Source: an uncultured Bacillota bacterium
GTDB taxonomy: Bacteria; Bacillota_I; Bacilli_A; Izemoplasmatales; UBA1188
Assembly: GCA_900318975.1 (NCBI GenBank)
Contig: ONMY01000214.1
Coordinates: 1 to 5,626, forward strand
Direction of reading: 5' to 3'
Length of the DNA stretch: 5,626 nt
Within the stretch, counting starts at the first letter, position 1. Every line of letters starts with the position of its first letter. The position numbers and the translations under genes are program-made. The notes beneath the pieces are model-generated. The model did not search any database, was not told the origin of the DNA, and saw only the letters and a list, made by a program, of their open reading frames with translations. Below are positions 1 to 5,626 of the stretch, piece after piece.

Positions 1-1330
1 CAGTCCAGCCCATTCTTTCATCTCTTTGTGGGCAATCTGTTGGAATATCAATGAAATTTGATTTAGCACTCCAAACAATATTTTCATTTAATCTATTTAA
101 ATCTTTGTTTGAAGTTTCAAATTTACCGATAACATCCATATTAGAATACATTGCATAAGCAGTAACTTCGATGTCCTTTTCCTCTATTCCTGTGATGCCA
201 ACATATTGGAATCCCATATATGTAAATGTTGGCATATAATCTTGTTCACCATCTTTACATATATATTCAATAGTTGCCTTAGCACCACGGAGAAGTCTTA
301 GACAAAGTTCATCTTTCCAAAGAACTTCTGCATGATGAACAGTTATTACTTGTCCAGCTTTAGCATTCTTAATATGAAGTTTTACGATACCTGCGAAGTT
401 TTGTTCGAATTTGTAGATTAATTCACCTTTAGGTGATTTAACACATGAAATAGGTTTAAATTCCTCATGAAGAGTAACTTTTTCGCCATATTCACAGATG
501 ATTTCTTTTGGAACAGTTTTAGGTTTTTCTATCTCTGCTATATGATATGTTTTATTTACGCCTCTTGCATCGAATGTTTCACCAGAATAGATACCAGAAC
601 TAAGGAACTCTGAATCAAGAGTTACATCCCAAGTATTATCTGTACCAATAAGTTCAAAACTGCCATCTTCTTTGACAAGGATAATATCTAAAAGTAAATA
701 TTCCTTATCAGCTGTAATTCTATTCTTGAGGCCATAGGTGAATGGACCTACAGCCCATCCACCAGATACTATAGCCTCAAGTATATTATCATCTTTTACA
801 AGATTTGTAATATCATAAGTTTGATATTGTAAGAAATTTGGATATGAAGTGAATCCAGGGGCAAAATAATCATTAGAAATTCTTTCACCATTGAGTTTAA
901 GAATGTAGTTACCTAGTGCAGTTGATGTGATATAACATGCTTTATATCCCTTCGCACTGAAGTCTTTTTTGAACTCCATTACTTTTGGATCACCTTTTTC
1001 AGTAAATGTATAAGTTGGATCAGTAATGAAATCTCCCTTCCATCCTAAGTCAAGTCTTGATGTTAGGATTTCTTTTGTGAGTTCTGCCTTTTCACTTCCA
1101 ATAAACACTTCAACTTTTAATTCATATTTTTTGAATGGTTCAAGTTTTTCACCATCATAATCACATCTGATATCAGCGACTTCCTTCTTCCAATCATTCA
1201 GTGAAAATATCGCTTTATCGATTTTTGCATCTTTGATATCAGTATCTACAATGTATGAGAAAGATAGTTTGTCATCAGTAAATCTTGTCTTATTTGAACC
1301 ATTTACTCTAATTTCAGTTATTTTAAGCAT
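1..1330 (-). CDS. GH78 alpha-L-rhamnosidase, cytoplasmic, C-terminal part cut by window edge
   Basis: GH78 enzymes hydrolyse terminal alpha-L-rhamnose from plant glycosides and polysaccharides by an inverting mechanism. The reading frame is open from the ATG at 1330 to base 1, giving 443 residues; family members are usually about 700-1000 residues, so roughly half is missing beyond the window. An N-terminal beta-domain (about 1-110) is followed by a Bac_rhamnosid_N-like domain (about 115-270, with the blocks APGFTSYPNFLQYQTYDIT and GIYSGETFDARG), then a concanavalin-like Bac_rhamnosid domain (about 285-385, with FEQNFAG and TFTYMGFQYV). The start of the (alpha/alpha)6 catalytic barrel carries the GH78 signature DIPTDCPQRDERMGWT at 428-443, with acidic residues D428, D432, D437 and E438; the second half of the active site is not visible. 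There is no signal peptide or membrane helix, so the enzyme should be cytoplasmic. It starts 8 bases after the GH3 stop codon and is the last gene seen in the operon. The exact substrate cannot be read from the sequence. Confidence 0.93.
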   Translation of the reverse strand, partial: MLKITEIRVNGSNKTRFTDDKLSFSYIVDTDIKDAKIDKAIFSLNDWKKEVADIRCDYDGEKLEPFKKYELKVEVFIGSEKAELTKEILTSRLDLGWKGDFITDPTYTFTEKGDPKVMEFKKDFSAKGYKACYITSTALGNYILKLNGERISNDYFAPGFTSYPNFLQYQTYDITNLVKDDNILEAIVSGGWAVGPFTYGLKNRITADKEYLLLDIILVKEDGSFELIGTDNTWDVTLDSEFLSSGIYSGETFDARGVNKTYHIAEIEKPKTVPKEIICEYGEKVTLHEEFKPISCVKSPKGELIYKFEQNFAGIVKLHIKNAKAGQVITVHHAEVLWKDELCLRLLRGAKATIEYICKDGEQDYMPTFTYMGFQYVGITGIEEKDIEVTAYAMYSNMDVIGKFETSNKDLNRLNENIVWSAKSNFIDIPTDCPQRDERMGWT

Positions 1331-1336
1331 ATTTAT

Positions 1337-1341
1337 ACCTA
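1337..1341 (-). promoter_or_regulatory. Weak ribosome binding site of the GH78 gene, overlapping the GH3 stop codon
   Basis: On the minus strand the sequence TAGGTATAAATATG contains a short AGG(T) core seven bases before the GH78 ATG. Its first three bases are the TAG stop of the GH3 gene. No stronger Shine-Dalgarno sequence is present, so GH78 translation probably depends partly on ribosomes finishing the GH3 gene (inference). Confidence 0.6.
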
Positions 1342-4269
1342 TTTTTTCTTACCAAGGATTAATGATGCTACAAACATACCTGTTGCGCCAACAGCGAGAG
1401 TGATTGATACAGCATTTAATGCAATAACAATCTTTTCCCACCAAGTAGTAAGTTTAACAAGTTTAGTATTAGAGTCGATGCCATTCATTACAGCACTATT
1501 ATTTACGAAATTATAGAGCATTCTCTTAGTTGATGTTCTAAGTTTATTTACATATGTTGGAGATGATGTCCAGTCATCAAGTTCAGTTGTTGAGCCAACG
1601 CCAAGGAAGCAGTCTGTACCATTCATGAAACCATCATCATATGTCATAAACATACCACCATTTGAGTCAGCCATATCTGTAAGAGCATAGCCATCAAATC
1701 CCCATTCATCACGGAGAATCTTATTCATAAGTCCATCAGAAGCACTTGTCCAGATTAAGCCAGCTCTATTGAATGATGTCATTATCGCATGGCTATTACC
1801 CATATCAGCTCTACAAGTATATTCCCAAGGGAGTAAGTAGATTTCTCTTGCAGCTTGTTCATTTAACCAGATACAAATACCATTACGTTTAGATTCTTCA
1901 TCGTTGAAAATGAAGTGTTTTGTATGAGTAATTACACCTTGAGCTTGAATAGCTTTAGTTTCAGTCATTGATGCGATACCAGATAATACTGGATCTTCTG
2001 AATAATATTCAGAGTTTCTACCACAGAATGCACTTCTATGGATATTTAGACCTGTCGCATATAAACCATGAAGATTTTGAATTCTTGCATCGGCTGCGAT
2101 TGCTTTACCAACGAGAGCATAGATTTCAGTATTAAATGTAGATGCAATGATACCTTCACTTGGCATAGATGAATATCCATATGGAGAGTGTGATACACCG
2201 TAAGGACCATCATCTTCATCTGTTAAAGGTTTATTGATAGATGGGATAGCAGGAGTTACACCGATACAACCTGTAAGGAATTGTTCCATTTCAGGAAGAG
2301 TTATTTCATCTAAGAGTAAATCCCATTGTTCATCATCGTAATCTTTTCCTTTAAGCATGATGAGTGTTAAACCATTTGATGCACCAAATGTTGGCATTTC
2401 AGAACCATCTTCTACAATTGGTTTATGACTAGTGATATCATATTGCATAATATCGCCAACAACACTTAATTCGATCTTAGTTTTAGGGAATGTTCCTACC
2501 CAGTCAGCTCTAGATACATAAGTAACTGTATTTTGGTTATCGAAGCCTTCATACATATTTGGATCTATATAATCTAATTGGTTAGTAATAGTTACACCAG
2601 TTGCTGTTGATTTAGAATAAGTAACTGTGTCGAGAGCTGGGTTATCCCATACCATCTTGGCAAGATCTTTATTACCAGCTTGGTCCATAAATGATTTTGT
2701 TACTGCTTCACCTTCTTGAGCTTTGAGTTCTAGGATGTTATTAATTGCATCATGAGAATTCTTTGCAGCTGTTAAATAATATTTACCAGCATCTAAAATA
2801 TAAGTTTTAGCACTGAATGAATCATATGATTTGAATAATTCTTTGCTAATTTCAATTTCTAATGTTTGAGTTCCGTTTGGTTCTAGAACATTAGTTTTTG
2901 CAAAGCCCATAAGTTCTACTGATGCTTTTTCAATATAGTTATTGTAATCGTAATCAGTATATGGTTTTTGTCCGTAGATTTGAACTACTTCTTTACCAGC
3001 TTTAGTACCAGTATTCTTTACTGTTACTGAAACTTTGTAAACCTTATCTTGTTCTGTTACTTGGAAATTAGAATATTCAAATGTTGTATATGAAAGGCCG
3101 TATCCGAATGGGAATGCAACATCTTTATTGTAGTCATATACACCAACATTATCTCTACTAGTTACATAGTCTTCATATCTAGTTTCGAAATAACGATAAC
3201 CAACATAAATACCTTCTTGGTATACACCATAGTATTTTTGAGTAGCATTAAGATTTAATTCATCAGCATTTGCATAAACGTTTGCAAATCCATCGTTAAC
3301 TTTCCAGTTAGCACCTACAGGAGATGCGAAGTTGTCTTTTAAGAATGTATCAGAAACTTTACCAGATGGGTTAACATCACCAACTAAAGCTTTAACAACT
3401 GACACTGTACCAGTTCCGCCAGGGCAACCAATCCACATAGCTGCATCAATTCCTAGTGTTTCATCAAAGAGGAATTCACAGCTCATAGGAACTGCTGAAT
3501 TTAAGAGAACGATAATCTTTTTTACTGCACCATTTCTCTTCATTTCAGCAACTTTTTCAAAGATTTCTTTTTCAGATTGTGTGAGTGTAAGATATGATCC
3601 ATCAATACCATCACTAGCGAATGCAGATACGTCGTCACCTTCACCACTCATTCTTGTGATTGTAAAGATTGCAGCATCTCCATAAGCTTGAATAGAATCT
3701 TTTACTGATTGGCTGTATTTACTCCAAGCTGGTTCATTTGTTTTGTAAACTTTATAACCAAGTCTTTCAATCATGGCAAGGTTTCTGCCTGTTTTACCTT
3801 CGCCATTTAGATAGAAATTGAATAGTGTTTCATTAATCTTTAAAGCGTTTGTTGATTCACAAGCATCTTTGAATGAATAACATCCATCAGCTGCGCTTCT
3901 TCCTGGTCCATGTGTTGCATAGAACACATTTGAAGAACCAGATAGCATAAATGATACTTTACTATTCTTATCAAGAGGAAGAGCATTATTGTTGTTCTTT
4001 AATAGAACTAAGCCTTCACTTTCAGATGATTCGCAAGCTTCTCTACATAAAGCTTCTACTTCTTGAGCAGTAGTTGCGACTGCAGGCCAGTAGTTAGTAT
4101 CTACATTGCTATTCTCATCTGTAACAATCTTATATGTTTCAATTCTTAGTTCAGAGTTTATTGTTCCTGCTTTCGCATTAGCGAGTAAAGTTAATGCGAA
4201 TACTACAACTAGGACAGTAAGGAATGAAACCATTAATTTTTCCCATAGTCTTGAGTTAAAAATCTTCAT
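1339..4269 (-). CDS. Membrane-tethered GH3 beta-glycosidase with permuted domain order
   Basis: Retaining GH3 enzymes release beta-linked glucose, xylose or related sugars. Here the usual order is reversed. A hydrophobic segment (12-31) precedes the GH3 C-domain (about 65-315: GLVLLKNNNNALPL, MSGEGDD, GDVNPSGK), then a fibronectin-III-like domain (about 385-510: FPFGYGLSYTTFEYSNF, VTVKNTGTKAGKEVVQIYG), a linker (about 520-670), the GH3 N-domain TIM barrel (about 675-900) and a C-terminal helix (946-972) ending KKK. Active-site residues are in place: D687 in DGP, R745 in NIHR, K784-H785 in KHF, probable nucleophile D865 in GFDGYALTDM, and E210 in SGEGDD as the likely acid/base by analogy with related enzymes. 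Permuted GH3 enzymes are known from ruminococci, Butyrivibrio and rumen metagenomes. Basic residues before the first helix and after the last place the catalytic part outside the cell; AKA|G at 32-35 could instead be a signal peptidase site. The ATG at 4269 has a strong ribosome binding site. Sugar specificity is not certain. Confidence 0.93.
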   Translation of the reverse strand: MKIFNSRLWEKLMVSFLTVLVVVFALTLLANAKAGTINSELRIETYKIVTDENSNVDTNYWPAVATTAQEVEALCREACESSESEGLVLLKNNNNALPLDKNSKVSFMLSGSSNVFYATHGPGRSAADGCYSFKDACESTNALKINETLFNFYLNGEGKTGRNLAMIERLGYKVYKTNEPAWSKYSQSVKDSIQAYGDAAIFTITRMSGEGDDVSAFASDGIDGSYLTLTQSEKEIFEKVAEMKRNGAVKKIIVLLNSAVPMSCEFLFDETLGIDAAMWIGCPGGTGTVSVVKALVGDVNPSGKVSDTFLKDNFASPVGANWKVNDGFANVYANADELNLNATQKYYGVYQEGIYVGYRYFETRYEDYVTSRDNVGVYDYNKDVAFPFGYGLSYTTFEYSNFQVTEQDKVYKVSVTVKNTGTKAGKEVVQIYGQKPYTDYDYNNYIEKASVELMGFAKTNVLEPNGTQTLEIEISKELFKSYDSFSAKTYILDAGKYYLTAAKNSHDAINNILELKAQEGEAVTKSFMDQAGNKDLAKMVWDNPALDTVTYSKSTATGVTITNQLDYIDPNMYEGFDNQNTVTYVSRADWVGTFPKTKIELSVVGDIMQYDITSHKPIVEDGSEMPTFGASNGLTLIMLKGKDYDDEQWDLLLDEITLPEMEQFLTGCIGVTPAIPSINKPLTDEDDGPYGVSHSPYGYSSMPSEGIIASTFNTEIYALVGKAIAADARIQNLHGLYATGLNIHRSAFCGRNSEYYSEDPVLSGIASMTETKAIQAQGVITHTKHFIFNDEESKRNGICIWLNEQAAREIYLLPWEYTCRADMGNSHAIMTSFNRAGLIWTSASDGLMNKILRDEWGFDGYALTDMADSNGGMFMTYDDGFMNGTDCFLGVGSTTELDDWTSSPTYVNKLRTSTKRMLYNFVNNSAVMNGIDSNTKLVKLTTWWEKIVIALNAVSITLAVGATGMFVASLILGKKK

Positions 4270-4271
4270 GT

Positions 4272-4718
4272 CTATTCCTCCTTATTTCCTTCATCATTTG
4301 CTTTGAATTCTCTCTTTCTTTGTATTTTATAAGATACAATTGAGAGAACACAACCAATAAATGCAGTAATTAGTGTAACTATAAAATTAGTTAATACTGT
4401 TGAACTTACAGGGTCAGTTGCAACAAATACGTTAGCAACAAAGTTTATTTCTACACAAATATAGTAGATGAAACTAAATAATAATGCTAAATATGAAACA
4501 TACTTAATATATCTAATTTCAAATACAAGTGCTGCACAAGATGCAACGAGTGCAATTATATCAGCAGCTATAATTAAACTATCAATCTTATTCTTGTTGT
4601 ATTCATTACCACCAGTAATAGAGTACATGAGAAGTGTAATTAAAGAAGCTACAAATACACCAACCATCAGATAGTAAGATATAGTCTTTGATTTAAAGAA
4701 TTCTTTTATTTTTTCCAT
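4272..4718 (-). CDS. Small four-helix integral membrane protein, function unknown
   Basis: This is a 148-residue protein that I cannot assign to a named family. It has four hydrophobic segments at about 14-34, 46-66, 72-100 and 109-130, a short amphipathic basic start (MEKIKEFFKSKTISYY), a basic connection between helices two and three (EIRYIK) and a basic tail (KIQRKREFK) followed by an acidic end. By the positive-inside rule both ends are cytoplasmic. There are no obvious catalytic motifs, no metal-binding cluster and no transporter signature. I chose the ATG at 4718, six bases after GAGGTG; an alternative GTG at 4727 would add three residues but lies within that ribosome binding site. The gene begins 17 bases after the CBM protein and ends 2 bases before the GH3 gene, whose ribosome binding site it contains. 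That tight link suggests a role with the tethered GH3 enzyme, such as membrane partner, assembly factor or accessory transport subunit; this is inference only. Confidence 0.85.
   Translation of the reverse strand: MEKIKEFFKSKTISYYLMVGVFVASLITLLMYSITGGNEYNKNKIDSLIIAADIIALVASCAALVFEIRYIKYVSYLALLFSFIYYICVEINFVANVFVATDPVSSTVLTNFIVTLITAFIGCVLSIVSYKIQRKREFKANDEGNKEE
4277..4283 (-). promoter_or_regulatory. Strong ribosome binding site of the GH3 gene, inside the end of the upstream gene
   Basis: AAGGAGG on the minus strand lies seven bases before the GH3 ATG, a near-ideal Shine-Dalgarno sequence. It also encodes the last codons of the four-helix membrane protein (AAG GAG GAA, K-E-E), followed by TAG and only two bases before the ATG. 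This fixes the GH3 start and suggests coupled translation of the two genes. Confidence 0.88.
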
Positions 4719-4724
4719 ATTTTT

Positions 4725-4730
4725 CACCTC
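4725..4730 (-). promoter_or_regulatory. Ribosome binding site deciding the start of the four-helix protein
   Basis: GAGGTG on the minus strand lies six bases (AAAAAT) before the ATG at 4718. The GTG within it is an in-frame possible start codon, but using it would leave no ribosome binding site at normal distance. The ATG at 4718 is therefore preferred. Confidence 0.8.
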
Positions 4731-4735
4731 AAATC

Positions 4736-5626
4736 CTATGCTTCACTAAATTGACCTTTTTCAATAGCCTTATCAATGAATTCAAGTATTGGTTCATATG
4801 ATAATTCTACATCACTATAGATATAGATACAGTCTACCATTGGAGCTTCAGCATTATATGTTCCACCATGGTCACGAGTATTGTTAACTTGGAATCTAAC
4901 AGTATTAGTACCTTTCTTCAGATGCAATGTTGTTGTTAAAGTGTAATTCTCAAATTGACGTTTATGGTTATCACCGAGACCACCTAAGTCTTGGTTCATT
5001 GCGTTATCTAATACGATAGTAGCGTGTTGAACGATTCCACTTACAACATTGCCATCTTCATCGATTTCACCATTAACTACTAATAATAAATCGTCACTTG
5101 TAAGAGTAATGTCATAATAGTCAGTTGAAGCACGAAGAACGATAACAGCATTTTCAACTTCTTCTTCAGCATAAATTACCCATTCGAAGTAAGCATTCTT
5201 ATAATATAAATCTGATAGATAATATCCATTACTTACATCTTTATGGAGATGTTCGTAGATTTCTTCTGTAAGTTGTGGATAAGAAGCTTTTAATACATCA
5301 TATGTTTCAGCTGCAGTGTGTCCGATATCGTATGAATTTCTAAGCATACCTTCTTCTACAGTATTACTTGATGAACCTTGACCAAGCTTACCAGTTAGAT
5401 CAACGTGTTCAGCTTCGAATGTATATCTTCTTCTCCACTTAGCATAAAGATTTGCACCTTCAAATTGTGGAGATTCTAAATCGAATGCTTGTGTACATTC
5501 AGGATCAGTGTACCAACCACCAAACATATATGTTTCATCGATTGTTGGGTCAGCAACTGTTAAGAATTCACCTTTTTCAATAGTTTGATCTTCAAGATAT
5601 TGTCCTAATTCTCCAGTATTGTAGTA
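4736..5626 (-). CDS. C-terminal part of a surface protein: InlB-type repeat plus CBM6/CBM35-like carbohydrate-binding module
   Basis: The frame is open from the window edge, so the true start lies upstream; the Met codon at 5527 is internal, since the repeat it falls in begins before it. In the 297 visible residues, 1-64 form one InlB B-repeat (Flg_new, Listeria-Bacteroides repeat), with GGWYTDPECTQAFD and the closing NLYAKW. Residues from about 68 to 280 resemble a CBM6/CBM35-type jelly roll: it opens with YTFEAEHVDLTG, has a middle strand block GYYLSDLYY...FEWVIYA, and ends with LHLKKGTNTVRFQVNN and APMVDCIYIY. Such modules bind sugars in plant or host glycans. About 40 residues of probably helical sequence (around 83-125) are inserted after the first strand. 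The C-terminus (EFIDKAIEKGQFSEA) has no LPXTG motif or membrane helix, so any anchor or catalytic domain must be in the missing N-terminal part. InlB repeats are found almost only in exported proteins, so export is expected though no signal peptide is visible. It is the first visible gene of the operon. Confidence 0.85.
   Translation of the reverse strand, partial: YYNTGELGQYLEDQTIEKGEFLTVADPTIDETYMFGGWYTDPECTQAFDLESPQFEGANLYAKWRRRYTFEAEHVDLTGKLGQGSSSNTVEEGMLRNSYDIGHTAAETYDVLKASYPQLTEEIYEHLHKDVSNGYYLSDLYYKNAYFEWVIYAEEEVENAVIVLRASTDYYDITLTSDDLLLVVNGEIDEDGNVVSGIVQHATIVLDNAMNQDLGGLGDNHKRQFENYTLTTTLHLKKGTNTVRFQVNNTRDHGGTYNAEAPMVDCIYIYSDVELSYEPILEFIDKAIEKGQFSEA

Larger units (their letters stand above)
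1..5626 (-). other. Probable single operon for glycoside capture and breakdown, incomplete at both ends
   Basis: Four genes run in the same direction with gaps of 17, 2 and 8 bases, and two of the three ribosome binding sites overlap the preceding coding sequence or stop codon. I see no promoter, terminator hairpin or regulator between them. Shared transcription from a promoter beyond base 5626 is the simplest reading. The combination of a carbohydrate-binding surface protein, a tethered GH3 enzyme and a GH78 rhamnosidase points to use of rhamnose- and beta-glycoside-containing material. Regulator and transporter genes, if they belong to the operon, lie outside the window. Confidence 0.75.

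Noticed and set aside
3332..3685. Plus-strand open frame of 117 codons
   Set aside because: It lies wholly opposite the conserved GH3 C-domain and has no recognisable domain; it is a shadow of the real gene.
4160..4269. Lipoprotein signal at the GH3 N-terminus
   Set aside because: No Cys follows the hydrophobic segment (ANAKAGTIN), so there is no lipobox; signal anchor or signal peptidase I site remain the options.
4106..4306. Plus-strand open frame of 66 codons with hydrophobic stretches
   Set aside because: It is antisense to the GH3 signal/anchor region and the end of the four-helix gene; its hydrophobic look does not outweigh the well-supported minus-strand genes.
4468..4674. Plus-strand open frame of 68 codons
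   Set aside because: It is antisense to the membrane protein's helices; no sign of an independent gene.
4716..4727. GTG at 4727 as the start of the four-helix protein
   Set aside because: The GTG is part of the GAGGTG ribosome binding site that serves the ATG at 4718 with normal spacing.
5525..5527. Met codon at 5527 as the start of the CBM protein
   Set aside because: The same frame continues open to the window edge, and the residues before this Met complete the InlB-type repeat, so the Met is internal.
1..5626. Mycoplasma-type code (TGA read as Trp), considered because of the AT-rich sequence
   Set aside because: Many Trp residues across the four genes are encoded by TGG, and no in-frame TGA is needed anywhere.

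Overview
The window is an AT-rich, almost completely coding stretch in which all four genes lie on the minus strand with gaps of only 17, 2 and 8 bases, so it reads as the middle of one operon (transcribed from base 5626 towards base 1). Neither the promoter nor the terminator is inside the window. The genes use the standard bacterial code: many Trp residues, all TGG, and no in-frame TGA. The start sites have Gram-positive-style Shine-Dalgarno sequences. Together with the InlB-type repeat and the style of the GH3 protein, this suggests a low-GC Bacillota, most likely a gut or rumen anaerobe (for example Erysipelotrichia, Bacilli or Clostridia). That placement is an inference from family resemblance, not a database result.

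Layout in transcription order. (1) Bases 5626-4736: the C-terminal 297 residues of a protein whose start lies outside the window, with one InlB/Listeria-Bacteroides-type repeat followed by a CBM6/CBM35-like beta-sandwich; it is probably extracellular and glycan-binding. (2) Bases 4718-4272: a 148-residue membrane protein with four predicted transmembrane helices and no recognised family. (3) Bases 4269-1339: a 976-residue glycoside hydrolase family 3 protein with permuted domains (C-domain, fibronectin-III-like domain, linker, then the TIM-barrel N-domain), a hydrophobic segment at each end, and an apparently intact active site. (4) Bases 1330-1: the N-terminal 443 residues of a GH78 alpha-L-rhamnosidase with no signal peptide, cut by the window edge just after the conserved DxPTDCPQRDER motif.

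How they may work together (inference): the surface CBM protein would hold a plant or host glycoside or polysaccharide near the cell, the membrane-tethered GH3 enzyme would remove beta-linked sugars outside, and the GH78 enzyme would remove alpha-L-rhamnose in the cytoplasm. Rhamnose-containing plant glycosides or polysaccharides are the natural candidate substrate. The small four-helix protein, which sits immediately before the GH3 gene with overlapping translation signals, is the least understood part and the most interesting one. There is no mobile element, RNA gene, CRISPR array or gene-free stretch over 17 bases in the window.
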